Origin: Apiosordaria backusii
Taxonomy: Eukaryota > Ascomycota > Sordariomycetes > Sordariales > Lasiosphaeriaceae
Assembly: GCA_030549205.1 (NCBI GenBank)
Contig: JAUKTV010000001.1
Coordinates: 4,712,001 to 4,776,000 of the forward strand
Direction of reading: 5' to 3'
Length of the DNA stretch: 64,000 nucleotides
Each line of letters opens with the position of its first letter. The first letter of the stretch is position 1. Shown here in pieces: positions 44,655 to 56,900 of the stretch. The notes under the pieces were generated by a model. That model did no database searches. It saw only the letters and a program-made list of their open reading frames with translations, and was not told the DNA's origin. Made by a program: the position numbers and the translations under genes.

Positions 44655-45512
44655 CTTGACTGTTGTTGTGTTAGCAGTCAGGAAAGGGAGAGATGTTGTT
44701 GGCGAAGGGCACCTACATGTTACTTCGGAGATGAGTTCTGTGCGTTGGTGTTGAGGAAAGAATCAAGATGCGTTTTCGGGAGGGGAAGTTGACTTAACTA
44801 GGTAGGGCAAGGCAGGGCAGGAGCCCTGTGGGGCAGATCAGGTGATTTTTCTTTGAACAGGGTGGAAAAGGCCCAAGCTCCCTCCTCCCGCAAAGCGGGG
44901 CTGCGGGGCCTTATGTCTGGGGAGCGGGAACTCTTCTTTGGTGGGGGACAACTTTCCAGGTTGCTCAGCTTCAGCTGGAATTGTCGAAGCGTGGCAGACG
45001 TCATTTCTGATAAGCTTCCCCGCGACACCAATTGCACATTATCTCCATATCCGCCCTTGATCGCGAGACGGACACAATGTTCAAGAGGGCCTTCATGAAC
45101 CTGAAAAGGCGCTGACGACACTCGTTCGATGCAGGCCCTGAAATAGCGGCTATCTTAGGTGCCCTTTGGATTCCAGTCGTCTTTACAACTGCCGGGCCCT
45201 TCACCTCACCTCTCTGCCCTGAAGTATCAACACTCACATAGTCCACCATGACAGCTCGAGTACAACGTCCAATCCTAGGCAACAGCCATTGCAAAAACTA
45301 CTGAAAATCCACACATAATTCGCGGGGTCCACCAACTCTTCTCGCTCGCCCAGGCCTGTGCAGCAATAGAAGCAACTGGCAATGAACATGGCATAGGTAT
45401 TTGCAACTTCAATACGCTACTTCAAGTAAGTCTATAAGTCGATGGATTATCTCCGGCCCCTTCACCAGTCAACCGCTTCCATAGGCACCACCACTACTAC
45501 GCCTGATACCCA
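44655..45512. other. RPL41 promoter/leader and GSTK 3' region
   Basis: About 860 bp. It holds the presumed RPL41 5'-UTR intron next to 44655 and the 3' end of the GST kappa gene. A minus-strand frame of about 97 codons (45001-45294) shows no recognisable features and was not called. Confidence 0.45.
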
Positions 45513-46426
45513 TCACAACTTCGACCCTTTCCCCTTCCTCCACAGCTTCCCCCAAGTCGGATCATCTTCATTGGGCAACAACTCCACATCCCTATACGGC
45601 AGCCCCAAAAACTTGTACACAAAATGAAACCTATCACTCCCAAAGAACGGCTCCCCCTCCCCCTTATCATTAGTAGCCCATATCCACGGCGCCCCAAACG
45701 CCCCCCTTTCCAACGCCTCAGCAGTAGTGTTCTTTAGCTTCTCCTTGAACTCCTCCGCCTGCGCACCCTTCATGATGTCTTCCACTTGCTCAGCGGTGAA
45801 CAGTCTCTTCTTACTCCCATCACCAACTGTGGGACCGGCAAACCCTTCCGGGATTGCAAGCAAAGTTGACTTGAGGTTGGCTGGCTCGGTGAGGTTCAAG
45901 TTTGGGGGTGACCAGAAGATGTGGAGGAGGTAGAGCAATGTTTGGTCAAAGACTGCTGGCGAGTAAGAAGACTTGATGCAGTGAAGAGCGCGGAGGGGAA
46001 GGATGGTTTTGCCATTGACAAAGAGGTTTTCCGGGAAGGTGATGTTGAGGGGTGCGCCGTTGGGGTAGGAATTCTGACGGGCGATGGAGCGCTGGGCGTC
46101 GAAGGGGCCGTGGGCTGCTTTTGCTGGGAGGGCCCAGGGGGGTTTGTTGCCTGTTTGCTGGTTGAGGGCGCCGAGGAAGGTTGGGTGGAATCTTGAAAGA
46201 TGTTAATAAAGGGATGGGACAAACAGAAAGCAAGAAATGGGAGTAGGGGTAGCATACTCGACGGTTACACCGTGGGAAGCGAGGATGGGGCGGTTGCGGA
46301 GGAGATCCAGGTAAGCCAGGTAGCTGTACAAGGAGGCTGTATGAGACAGTCAGTGAGTTGAGCACAAAAAGGGATGAGAAGGGCAAACAAACCAATGTCG
46401 AGGTAGCAGTCGATTTTACCACCCAT
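45513..46426 (-). CDS. Glutathione S-transferase kappa / DsbA-like thioredoxin-fold protein, PTS1 SKL
   Basis: Three exons, 46426-46393, 46336-46258 and 46191-45513, 263 aa. Introns are 56 and 66 bp; both were placed by phase and family motifs. The N terminus reads KIDCYLDIASLYSYLAYLDLL, matching the kappa-class active-site region with its Ser-x-Tyr-Ser motif, followed by TVEFHPTFLGAL. The middle is the helical insert typical of DsbA-fold enzymes, and the end has ALERGAFGAPWIWA and FFGSDRFHFV. Kappa GSTs conjugate glutathione or act as thiol reductases in mitochondria and peroxisomes. The last residues are GSKL, a consensus type 1 peroxisomal targeting signal. It is transcribed divergently from an SDR gene that also ends in SKL. 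Confidence 0.9.
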
Positions 46427-46952
46427 CTTGACGGTATTGAAGATGATAAAATCTAAGCTTCCAAAATGATAAAATTCATGGACAGAAACACGCTCATTTG
46501 TAAACACAAAATTACAAAGATGAAAACAGGTTCAATCAGGAAGTTTGCAACTTGTATAAGACAGTTGGGGCATTCCCCAGGTCCCACACCCCCCGCATTG
46601 TTCAGGGGGGAGAATCTGGGGAACGCGTGCCAAAAAGGGGTAAACAACGGCGCCAATGCCTCGGCTCGGGCGCCCCACCCACTGCCGGCTACACCAAGCA
46701 CCGTCCTTTTGTTGATGACAACACCACTGGATGGATATGTGATCAGTAATCTCAATCAAGATATTCATCTGAGTGGAGATGATGAAGTAGAATATACCGA
46801 ATTCCGGTTGACGGTGAATTGACTGAAGTGTATATTTATATGGGCTCAATGTTGATGATTGTTCCCGCGTTCTGACGTACAGCACCATCAATCTCATCAC
46901 TTACACATCTGAAATCATCCGCTCTCCAATCCTTTCAATACACCACCAAAAA
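46427..46952. promoter_or_regulatory. Divergent promoter of two peroxisomal-protein genes
   Basis: 526 bp between the GST kappa (minus) and HSDL2-like SDR (plus) start codons. I identified no specific fatty-acid-response element (CCTCGG/CCGAGG core) with confidence; a CCTCGG occurs at 46658-46663. Co-regulation is inferred. Confidence 0.45.
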
Positions 46953-48063
46953 ATGTCAACACAACCCACCACCAAACCCGTAGCCCTCGTAGTAGGCGCC
47001 TCTCGCGGCATAGGCCGTCAAGTAGCCATCGACCTCGCAAAAGCCGGTTATCATGGTAAGTCACCACTTGATATCATCAACATCAACCAACATCAAATGC
47101 TCACAAGCTCCCTAGTAATCGTCTCCGCCAAATCTACCACCCCCCTTTCCACCCTCACCAACCTCACGCCCTTCCCCCCGGACCCCAACTCCCCCCAGTC
47201 AACCATCACCACCGTCGCCCTCGAAATCACCAACCTCGGCCTCTCTGCCACCGCCATCCCTGTCGACACCACCTCCCAAGAATCCATCCAAAACCTCGTC
47301 AAAGAAACCCTTTCCGTATGTCCCCCCTAACCTTCTACCTTACCCATCCCTCCCCCCCCGCAACCACCTTGATGTATCCCCCCCCCAACTAACTCCCCCC
47401 CCCCAGCTCCACCAAAGAATCGACGTCCTAGTCTACAACACAGGCGCAATCCACTGGGGCCCCATCTCCACCACCCCCCTAAAGAAATTCCTCCTCCTCC
47501 AGCGCGTCAACCCCGAAGGCCTCTACACCCTCCTCCACTTTCTCCTCCCCCACCTCAAATCCTCCCCCCTCGGTAGTAGGATCATCGTCGTCTGCCCCCC
47601 CATCTACTCCCGCTTCTTCCGCGGCAAAACCGCCTACGCAATGGGCAAAGTCGCCATGAGCGTCCTCGTCAAGGGCCTAGGCATGGACTTTGTCCGAGAA
47701 AACCTCACAACCTCTGGGGAGAAAGGTATGGCCATCACCGGCATCTGGCCCGCGGTAGCGATTGAAAGTGCCGCGACAGAACAGTTCACGAAAAAGGACG
47801 AGAGCTACAAGCGGGATCTGAGAAAGCCAGAGATATTTTCGGACGCGATACTCGCTATCCTTGAGGCGCCGGCAGAAAAGGTGAATGGGGAGCTGGTGCT
47901 TGATGAGGACTTCTTGCGCGAGGAGAAGGGTGTACAGGATTTTGGGAAATACAGTCTTGTTCCAGGGGCTGTGCCGAGGAGGATCATGCCAGAGATGTTG
48001 CCTGATCTAAAGGTCAAGGAGCAGGATGATGAGGGGATGAGAGTTGATAGTTCCAAGCTTTGA
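46953..48063 (+). CDS. Short-chain dehydrogenase/reductase, HSDL2-like, PTS1 SKL
   Basis: Three exons, 46953-47055, 47116-47315 and 47407-48063, 319 aa. Introns are 60 and 91 bp; the second ends in a C-rich tract before CAG. The NAD(P)-binding Rossmann motif is VVGASRGIGR (residues about 14-23). NTGAIHWGP follows, then RIIVVCPP, where the usual catalytic Ser position reads Cys. TAYAMGKVAMS carries the YxxxK pair (about 178/182) and GIWPAVAIESAA is the cofactor loop. The CPP and WP-IESAA patterns resemble the HSDL2 branch, known from animals as peroxisomal proteins with an added SCP2 domain. That SCP2 domain is absent here. The C terminus is DSSKL, a peroxisomal import signal. Substrate unknown; a lipid-related role is inferred. 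Confidence 0.88.
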
Positions 48064-48197
48064 GTGAGTGAGTTTGATTGAGCGAGAGAAATACAATGGG
48101 GAACTGGTTCTGTATTTTCTCTAATCAGATAAACCAAACTGAAATGGGTATATGATTTGAACTCCTGAGCGCCGGTGCAAGATGATGAGAAATAAAC

Positions 48198-49232
48198 TCA
48201 GACTCTCCCCGCCATCCTCGCCCTCCTCGCCTCCTCCTCCCTGAGCGCCTCGCTCCTGGCCAAGAAATCCTGTCTTGCCGCATAAGAATCTTTGCTCTTC
48301 CCTGCCAGCTCCAGCTCGTCTTTGATCCCCTCTTTATCCACAAACCCAGCCCAGTCCATCCTGCTCTTTTCGACGGTATTCAACTTCTTGGCCTTGGCGG
48401 CTGCGAGCTCTCTTGCCTTGAGCCTAGATTGGACTCCAAGGTTGAGATCGCTTCTCCGCTGGCCTGTGGCTGGATCGATGGGCATCACTGGCTCAAAGAC
48501 TGACCGGAAAGCCTTTTTCAGTTTTCGGGCTGGTTCTTCGGAGTCATTGTTGTCTTCCTTTCCGACTTGCTCGGCAAGGTAAAGCTTCGCTTCTGCCGAA
48601 TCCCTAGCAACGAGTTTCTCTTCGGTGTGGACTTTGCCGGCAAAATTGTATGTGCGCTTGATTTTGATGAGCTCCTTTTCTGGGGCTGATTCCTCGACTA
48701 CTTTCTCTGGCTCTTTTTCTTGCTGTTTTTCTTCTTGTGATGGTGGTGGTGGTTGGGGTGCTGTCTCGCTAGTCATTTGCGCCCAGATGGCGTCGACGTC
48801 GATGGTTATAGGGCCGCTGGAGACAGCCGCTCTTTTTTCTGCTTTTCTGAACGCAAGCTGTCAGCATTGGACTCTGTTGTAGGAATACTGGGTAAGGACA
48901 TACTCTACAGCACGCTGCGCCCTTGTTTTGACGAGGCCGCCCTCGCCTCCTTCGTCCTCCTCATCTTGTTTTGTGTGTTTCCTCCTTTTCTTTTTGAGTC
49001 CTTTGGATATTATAGCCTCGTCGCCCGAGTTTTCGAAGCCGGCGTCCTCTGCTGCATCATCGTCGGCTGGACGTTTTCGCTTGGCGGTTGGCTGCGCGGT
49101 CGCGTTTTCATCTTCGTCGCCTGAAGCTGATGACTCTTCGGCTGCTGGCGCATTGTCATCTTCGGGGGCAAAGTCGGAGTCTTCTTCTGATACGTAGTCC
49201 CCGTCGAGGGGATCTAATTCTGGAGGTGCCAT
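48198..49232 (-). CDS. SWC5: SWR1 chromatin-remodelling complex subunit SWC5 (BCNT domain)
   Basis: Two exons, 49232-48904 and 48846-48198, 325 aa. The 57-bp intron has donor GTATGT and acceptor TTCAG and splits the codon in RAVE-KAEKR. SWC5 helps SWR1 exchange H2A for H2A.Z. The N terminus is very acidic (DPLDGDYVSEEDSDFAPEDD), a known H2A-H2B-binding feature. The middle has GPITIDVDAIWAQM and KIKRTYNFAGKVHTEEKLV. The C-terminal BCNT domain contains KLNTVEKSRMDWAGFVDKEG and EALREEEARRARM. Length matches yeast Swc5 (303 aa). It converges on the SDR gene with only 134 bp between stops. Confidence 0.93.
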
Positions 49233-49834
49233 TTTGAATTATGCCTTGTTGTTGAAGATGGACAAAAAGATGATGGAAAGAGAGAAATAAAGTGGATCGC
49301 GTTAACAAGTGCCTGCCGCGGTCTTGGGACGCCGTTTTCTTGGCGGTAGTCTTGACCCCCGTTTACACTAACTCCGGGATTCATTCTCCTCAACTTCCAC
49401 CGGCTGTTCGTAATGAAGGTCGGTTGCACATTATGTTACGTATAAGTGGTGTCGGGTCTCTGGCCGATCCTCCGCAATGGAGAACGCTTTGCGCTCGTCC
49501 CGGACAAGTGAACCCGGCTGGCGGGTCAAATCAATACCGCCATCTCGAAATTGGGAAAGCTTGTGCTGCCCGTCAGTTCCGAAATGCATCAGAGGCCCAA
49601 TGAGATGTTGGTGGTTAAAGTGTAGGGCGTGCCCCGCACCCAGGAACCAGTAGCCTGCCTTGGCCATGACATGCCACGACATGCCCCGCGGAAGGTAATG
49701 ATCACGAGTCCGGGGATAAGGTCCAAATCCTGTAGCATAAAAGGGGTGCTGTTGGGTGCCTTCGACTGAGTTGCGATGTAGGTTTATCAGCCACCACCTC
49801 AGTTTCTTGTACTCGTCAACCATCACTCACCATA
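49233..49834. promoter_or_regulatory. Divergent promoter, SWC5 / PhyH-like gene
   Basis: About 600 bp holding both promoters and leaders. No defined element recognised. Confidence 0.4.
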
Positions 49835-50872
49835 ATGTCTGCCCTCACACCCGAACAGAAGGAGCACTTCCTTAAGCATGGCTGGGTCAAGTAAGTCAAC
49901 ACCCTTGTCCTTTATGCTGTCGGCAACCCTGCCTGACACATCTGTAGAATCGAGAATTGCTTCACTAGGGAACAAGCAGAGACCATAACCGGCAATGTCT
50001 GGACCCGCCTTGGCATGGACCCAAACGATAAGTCAACATGGCACACCCTACGCACCAACATGCCCTCCCACTTTGACTTTGATTCCTCTACCTTTGCCCC
50101 CAAGGCCTGGGCAGCCATCTGCGAGCTCTGCGGAGGGGAAGATCGCATCGATCCAGCCTTCAAGTACTGGAAGGACTCCCTCATCGTCAACCTTGGGACT
50201 CCGGAAGGAGAAAACAAACCTGTTCCTCCCGAAAACTTTCCCGAGTGGCATGTCGACGGGGACTTCTTCGTGCACTACCTCGACAGCAGAGAGCAAGGTC
50301 TGCTTGTCACACCTTTGTTCACCGACATCGAGCATCATGGAGGAGGGACCTACATTTGCCCCCCTGCTATTCCCAAGATAGCGAAGCATCTGTATGAGCA
50401 TCCGGAGGGCGTCTGTCCAAGGATGGAACCCCGCGGGGCGGAGAACTTCAACCAGCAGAAGAACCTGGATTGGTTCAACAACTGTGCCAAGAGCTGTGCT
50501 GGCGAACCGGGGGCATTTGTGGAGGCGACGGGGAAGGTGGGGGACGTGTATCTGATGCATCCTCTGATGCTCCATGCACCATCGGATAACTCTTTGAGGA
50601 GAGTGAGAATCATCACCAACCCTCCCATTGCGCTTAAAGAGCCGATGAATTTTGATAGGGAGAACGAAGAGGAGTACAGCCTGGTTGAGAAGGTTACTTT
50701 GAAGGCGCTGGGAAAGGATAGGTTGCCAGGTTGGAAGACTACGGGGGCCAGAGAAGCAGTGGTTCCTCTCAGAGTCAAGGTTCAGGAGCAAATGAGGCAG
50801 GAGGAGTTGAAAAGACTCGAGGCACTCAAGAAGAAGGCTGAGCAGACACAAACTGTGACTGCTGCCGCATGA
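49835..50872 (+). CDS. Phytanoyl-CoA dioxygenase (PhyH)-like Fe(II)/2-oxoglutarate oxygenase
   Basis: Two exons, 49835-49890 and 49948-50872, 326 aa. The 57-bp intron has donor GTAAGT, a CTGAC branch and acceptor GTAG. The N terminus is typical of PhyH proteins (TPEQKEHFLKHGWVKIENCF). Metal and cosubstrate ligands are visible: H-x-D in EWHVDGDFF (about residue 120), the distal His in LMHPLMLHAPS, and the Arg in RRVRIITNPP that would hold 2-oxoglutarate. The C-terminal 40 residues are a Lys/Glu/Arg helix. No PTS1 (it ends TAAA) and no signal peptide, so it is probably cytosolic. Related fungal proteins include secondary-metabolite enzymes, but no biosynthetic cluster surrounds this one. Substrate unknown. 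Confidence 0.87.
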
Positions 50873-51216
50873 AGGGACTTGTGGACATAGCTTGTATGTA
50901 GGCATCATGATATCATCCTTGTAGTAGGACAGATCAACACAATGAAAGACAGACAGATAAGATGAGATAACTCAAAAGGTGACCCCTGAATGTCGACATC
51001 AAGATCGCTTGGCACTTTGAGATCGGATCGCGGGCGCTCCCGCCAGCTTGGCACCCCAGACGCTAAAGTTTAGCGATGAACGCGCCAAGACGTTGTCAGA
51101 CACGGTCCAACTTCAACCGTGGGAGATTTAATATCCAGCGCCCCTCGATTTCGACGTCACACTTGACCTTGACACTTCCTACTCCAACCCAGCCCAACCA
51201 CAGCGTAACTTGGAAG
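50873..51216. other. Tandem intergenic spacer
   Basis: 344 bp holding the PhyH-like 3' UTR and the WDR70 promoter/leader. The frame is open upstream of the WDR70 start from 51076, but that extension is unlike the family. Confidence 0.5.
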
Positions 51217-52959
51217 ATGGCCGACAGCGACAGCGACGACTACTGGGTTCAAGAGCCCGAACTCGCTCCAAATGACCCTATGCGCAACTTCATGCCCACA
51301 TCATTTGGCAAAACATCAAAAGAAGCAAACATTGCGGCGCAAATAGAGCAAACAAGAAGAAAGGTCGAGATACCACAGAAGGAAGAGAAAGAGAAGAAGG
51401 CCGCCTCTGACTCGGACAGTAATAGCGATTCCGATTCCGATGACTCCGACTCTGACGAAGAAGACGAAGCCGAAAGGTTTCCAGTCAGCCACGAGGTTGT
51501 ATTTACCACCCATGACCGCGCCGTCACCAGCATCGCGCTCGACCCAGCCGGCGTGCGCATGCTCACTGGTTCGCTCGACGGCACCATCAAGTTTCACGAT
51601 TTTTCGTCCATGACGCCGACGACATTGCGAGCTTTCAAGAGCGTGGATCCATGGGAGAGCAAGAAGTCGGGCTCGACAGATTCGCATTCGATCCAACACA
51701 TCGAGTTCAGCAAGCATTCGGGCGGCGCCTTCCTATGCGTGACTGCGCACCCGCAGGCCAAGATCATGTCGAGAGATGGCGAGGTGTTGACTGAATTTGT
51801 CAAGGGAGACATGTACTTGCGCGACATGAACCACACCAAGGGCCATGTGGGCGAGGTCACGACTGGCACATGGCATCCTTCCGACCAAAACCTTTGCGTA
51901 ACTGCTGGTTCCGACAGTACGCTTAGAATATGGGATGTGAACAACAAGAGAAGCCAAAAGGATGTCATTGTGTTTAAATCGAAAGCGCCAGGCAGCGCAG
52001 GGCGAACGAGGATGACAGCGGTGGCATGGGGCGCTCCACCATCAGGGGGTGCGCCGGTTTTGGTTTCTGCTGCGTTGGACGGATCATTGGTCATGTATAG
52101 TGGTAATGGCCCATTTTCACGACCAGCAGCAGAAATCAAGGATGCGCACAAGGCCGATACTTGGACTGGCGGTATCGATATTAGTTCAGACGGCCGAATG
52201 GTTGTCACCCGGGGTGGTGATGGTTTGATCAAGCTATGGGACACACGCAAGTTCAAGCAACCATTGGTCAAGGTCGAACACCCTTCAACCTCTGACAGGT
52301 ATCCCATGTCCAACATCAGATATTCGCCGAATTCTTCGTCCATCATCACCGGTTCGGCATCCGGGCACCTACATATTCTGAACGCTGGGAACCTCAGGCC
52401 AGAGCACGTCACCCCCATCACTCCTGGGGTATCACTCATTGTGGTAGACTGGCACGAGAGATTGAACCAAATCATCACCGGATCTGCCAATGCAGAGACA
52501 CACGTTCTCTACAACCCAGAAAAGTCCCATCGCGGTGCCCTCGAAGTCATGTCTCGGGCTCCCAAGGTACGACACATTGACGATGATCCCTCTGCTATCA
52601 TGGATCAGAGCGCAGGTATCTCTGGAGATGCCATTGTGGCGCCAGGAGCACTTGGGGGAACCAAACGGGGTGGTGTTACAGCATCTGGAAAGTCGAGAGA
52701 TCCAATGAGACCACAAGTGCAGACCATCACACCGTTTATGCGCAGCCAGCCAGATGCCAAGCATATCTCGGAGAATATTCCACTGAGCAAGATGTTGCAC
52801 GAGGACCCGAGAGAGGCGCTGCTGAAATATGCAGACGCCGCCAAGAAGGATCCCATGTTTACCAATGCTTGGGCGAAGACGCAGCCGGTGACGCAGTATG
52901 CTGAGACGAGCGATGGGGAGGGTGAGGAGGGCCCAGACAGGAAGAGGGTCAAGAGGTGA
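51217..52959 (+). CDS. WD40 repeat protein, WDR70 family
   Basis: 580 aa, single exon. The start at 51217 (MADSDSDDYW) fits better than the in-frame ATG at 51076. The N terminus holds MRNFMPTSFGK, a motif shared with animal WDR70/GAD-1, then a Ser/Asp-rich acidic stretch (about 66-90). The WD40 propeller follows from about residue 95 to 450 (DRAVTSIALDPAGVRMLTGS, HVGEVTTGTWHP, STLRIWDVN, DGLIKLWDTRKF). The C-terminal signature is conserved: NIPLSKMLHEDPREALLKYA, then FTNAWAKTQP. In fission yeast and human the family aids H2B ubiquitination and DNA-break resection; a nuclear role here is inferred from that. Confidence 0.9.
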   Translation: MADSDSDDYWVQEPELAPNDPMRNFMPTSFGKTSKEANIAAQIEQTRRKVEIPQKEEKEKKAASDSDSNSDSDSDDSDSDEEDEAERFPVSHEVVFTTHDRAVTSIALDPAGVRMLTGSLDGTIKFHDFSSMTPTTLRAFKSVDPWESKKSGSTDSHSIQHIEFSKHSGGAFLCVTAHPQAKIMSRDGEVLTEFVKGDMYLRDMNHTKGHVGEVTTGTWHPSDQNLCVTAGSDSTLRIWDVNNKRSQKDVIVFKSKAPGSAGRTRMTAVAWGAPPSGGAPVLVSAALDGSLVMYSGNGPFSRPAAEIKDAHKADTWTGGIDISSDGRMVVTRGGDGLIKLWDTRKFKQPLVKVEHPSTSDRYPMSNIRYSPNSSSIITGSASGHLHILNAGNLRPEHVTPITPGVSLIVVDWHERLNQIITGSANAETHVLYNPEKSHRGALEVMSRAPKVRHIDDDPSAIMDQSAGISGDAIVAPGALGGTKRGGVTASGKSRDPMRPQVQTITPFMRSQPDAKHISENIPLSKMLHEDPREALLKYADAAKKDPMFTNAWAKTQPVTQYAETSDGEGEEGPDRKRVKR

Positions 52960-53940
52960 TGTGGTGCGGTCACTTACTGGGAGCATCATGATTATTGAGC
53001 GTTTTCTGAGCAGTGTTGAATTTGCATATGAGACTGTATATTGAATAGATACCAAATGAATTCCGATCTTGTCTGGATGGCCAATAATTGCGCCCTGAAT
53101 AAGGAGACAAGTGCTCCTGGCCCATAACCCTACAGGATAATGGCAGTAAGTGTCAGGTTTATCTGAGACGGCAGAACCCCGGAAACAGCTGTGGCACTGC
53201 TGACTGCCAAGATGGGGGTTTCGGACTGAAAACAGGGCGGCACGTATTAGGTAAGCTGGGGCGTACTAAAAATTGCGCAGGGAGCCTTGAGCACGGGGCC
53301 ACTATCGCCCGCGCGCCATTCAATCTTTCTCGGCTCTTTGCTTCAACCTCTCCATCACTCAAGGGGTGACGGCGCGCATCAAAAAAATCACCAATCTACC
53401 TTTGCGATCCATCGAGGCCATCGAGAAATCGCCGACAAAACACGGGACGCGCTGTTCCCACCCCCGACCACACGATACCCACACGATCCCCCGCAACAAC
53501 TCCTGCTTTTCTGTTTTTTCACCACGCCCCAACCAGCAGGTCGCTTTTGCTTGCATTGGAGCAAGCACATTTCCCACCATCCCAGGCGCGGCTGGACAAG
53601 ACCAACCCACCAACCCTCGTTGCACCGACGCGACAACCACCGCGCTTCGATAGACTCGCCGACCACACACCCACTCCGCATTCCCGGAGCAATTGTTGTC
53701 GGCCCCGTTGCCCACCCGGTCGCCCTCACGACGCGCCCAGCCCAAGGATCCGGCTTTACTTCGTGTCCAGTACGCTGCCACTCGTTTGCCTACCCTGTTC
53801 GCGACCACCACTTGACATCCCACCACGGGGCTCCACTTCCGCGACCGCGACTGCTGAAGACCCCGATATGCTCGCACCGTGACGGAGCAACATAATCGAA
53901 TCGACTTTTGGCTGCTCCTATCGACCTCACTGCCGTCAAT
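52960..53940. other. WDR70 3' region and C-rich STH1 leader
   Basis: The distal 600 bases are C-rich and open in several frames without protein-like features, which fits a long STH1 5' UTR. No gene recognised. Confidence 0.5.
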
Positions 53941-56900
53941 ATGGCCAGTGTTCAGGTGCCGCCTGCGGTCCAGCACCCTGGGTCTGCCATCCCTGCGGGC
54001 ATGACCCCCAACCAGATGCAGGAACTCTACCAGGTGCGCACATTTTTTGCCCTTTAGTCTATAAAGTGCATTATGCCACTTCGATCTTGTACTGATCTCT
54101 TCTATAGAAATATCAGCAGATGAAGCAACAAGGCGTTCCTCCCAATGATCCCGAATTCATCAAGACACAGGCTATGGTCGCTGCGGCGCAACGACAGTGG
54201 GAGTTGCGCAAGCAACAACAGGCGATGCAACAACAGCAGAGGCAGCAGCAGCAAATGCAGATGCAGCAACACCAAATGCAACAAATGCAACAAATGCAGA
54301 TGCATCAACAACAGATGGCGAATGGCGCCAACGGTGTTATCAACGCCGGCCAGCCTGGCCGTATGCCTCAACCGGGCGCCCCGCAAGCCACCATGCCTCC
54401 TTCCTCAAATGCGCTGGAAGCATCGGCTCTGCCAGCGGGCGCCAATCCTATGGCAGCCAACCCTGCTGGACCTGCCCAACCGCCAAAACAAAACAAGATG
54501 AACCTTTCACAGGAGCAACTATCACTCCTCCGGGACCAGATCATGGCCTTCAAGATGTTGTCCAAGAACGCTGGCATTCCCGCAAACCTACAAAAAACAG
54601 TGTTTGAGCGCCGACAAAGGCGCAAGCCTTCTACGAGCGAGCAGGAGATGCAAATATCTGCCGCCAATGCTGCTGCGGGTGTCTCATCCCAAGATACTCC
54701 CAAGTCTGGCCCCAACGGGACGGCTTCAGCCCAGGAGGATTCTCCGTCAGTGCCTAATCCTAAGGTGTACAAGACACTCAAGAATCCTTATGATGGAGGT
54801 CTTGTACGAAAGTCCATCGCCTACATGGATCACTCGCGTCGGAAGAACCGTCTCATAATCCCAGGCGTCTTTCCGGCAGGAATTGATTTCGAGCAGTTGA
54901 GAACCGACCGTGAGAAGATTGTGTTTAACCGGATGAGCGCCAGATACGCCGAGCTCAAGAGCCTGCCCGGCAGCCTGGCTCATTGGGATACAGCCAACGA
55001 TAATATGGAGGCCGACGACGCTCTCAAGAGGAAAGCCATCATCGAGATGAAATCTTTGGCGCTGTATAGCAAGCAGCGTGCTCTCAGAGAGAAGATTGGC
55101 AAGCAAATGTTACACTATGACAACCTCGCCATGACCACCAACAGAGCGTCGTACCGCCGGATGAAGAAGCAAAACGTTCGTGAGGCCCGTATTACCGAGA
55201 AGCTCGAAAAGCAGCAGCGTGATGCCCGTGTGCACAGAGAGCGCAAGAAGCATGTCGATTTCCTCCAGGCAGTCTTCAATCACCGCAACGAGATCCTCGG
55301 CAATGCCCAAACTCAACGCAACCACTCCCAGAAGCTCAACCGTCTGATGTATGCTCACCACTTCAACATCGAGAAGGAAGAGCAGAAGCGTATGGAGAGG
55401 ACTGCCAAGCAACGTCTGCAGGCTTTGAAGGCCAACGATGAAGAGGCTTATCTCAAGCTGCTTGACCAGGCCAAGGATACCCGTATTACCCACTTGCTCC
55501 GCCAAACCGATGGTTTCTTGCACCAGCTCGCATCGTCCGTTCGTGCGCAACAGCGCCAGGCCGCCGAGCGCTACGGCGACGATATCGGCCCCGAGGAGAG
55601 CGAGCCAGAGGAGGAGGATGAGGAAAGCACACGGAAGATTGACTACTATGCTGTGGCTCATCGCATCAAGGAAGAGGTTACAGGTCAGGCTGACATTCTT
55701 GTTGGCGGCAAGTTGAAGGAGTACCAGATCAAGGGCTTGCAGTGGATGTTGTCGCTCTACAACAACAACCTCAACGGTATTTTGGCAGACGAAATGGGTC
55801 TCGGAAAGACAATTCAGACTATCAGTTTGGTCACTTATCTGATTGAGAAGAAGCAGCAAAATGGCCCATACCTGGTCATTGTGCCTCTCAGTACCCTCAC
55901 CAACTGGAATTTGGAGTTTGACAAGTGGGCGCCCTCGGTCTCCAAGATTGTCTACAAGGGACCTCCGAATACCAGAAAGACGCAGCAAGAAAAGATTCGC
56001 CGAGGCGAGTTTCAAGTGCTGCTCACGACGTACGAGTACATCATCAAGGATAGGCCATTGCTCAGCAAGATCAAGTGGTTCCACATGATCATCGACGAAG
56101 GTCACCGTATGAAGAACTCGAACTCCAAGCTCAGCGCCACCATTCAGCAGTACTACAGCACCCGTTTCCGTCTCATCTTGACGGGTACCCCTCTGCAGAA
56201 CAATCTGGCTGAGTTGTGGGCCATGCTCAACTTTGTTCTTCCAAACATCTTCAAGTCGGCCAAGACCTTTGATGATTGGTTCAACACACCCTTTGCCAAC
56301 ACAGGCGGTCAAGACAAGATGGAACTTACGGAAGAAGAACAGATTCTCGTCATTCGTCGTCTTCACAAGGTGCTGCGTCCGTTCTTGCTGCGCCGTCTCA
56401 AGAAGGATGTCGAAAAGGACCTTCCGGACAAGACGGAGAAGGTCATCAAGTGCAAGTTCTCTGCCCTGCAGGCTCGCCTGTACAAGCAGATGGTTACCCA
56501 TCAAAAGATTCTTGTCAGCGACGGAAAGGGCGGCAAGACTGGTGCTCGCGGTCTCAGCAACATGATTATGCAGCTGCGCAAGCTGTGCAACCATCCCTTT
56601 GTGTTCGATGAGGTTGAGAACCAGATGAACCCCATGAATGTCAGCAACGATCTTCTGTGGAGAACGGCCGGCAAGTTTGAGCTTCTCGACAGGATATTGC
56701 CCAAGTACAAGGCCACCGGGCATCGTGTCTTGATGTTCTTCCAAATGACTGCCATCATGGACATTATGGAAGACTTCTTGCGTTTCCGGGGAATCCAGTA
56801 CTTGCGTCTTGATGGTACGACGAAATCGGAAGACCGTTCTGATCTCCTCCGCGACTTCAACCGGCCAGACTCGCCATACTTCATGTTCTTGCTCTCCACC

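Noticed and set aside
53287..53895. 202-codon frame upstream of STH1
   Set aside because: C-rich leader open in several frames on both strands with no protein features; treated as 5' UTR.
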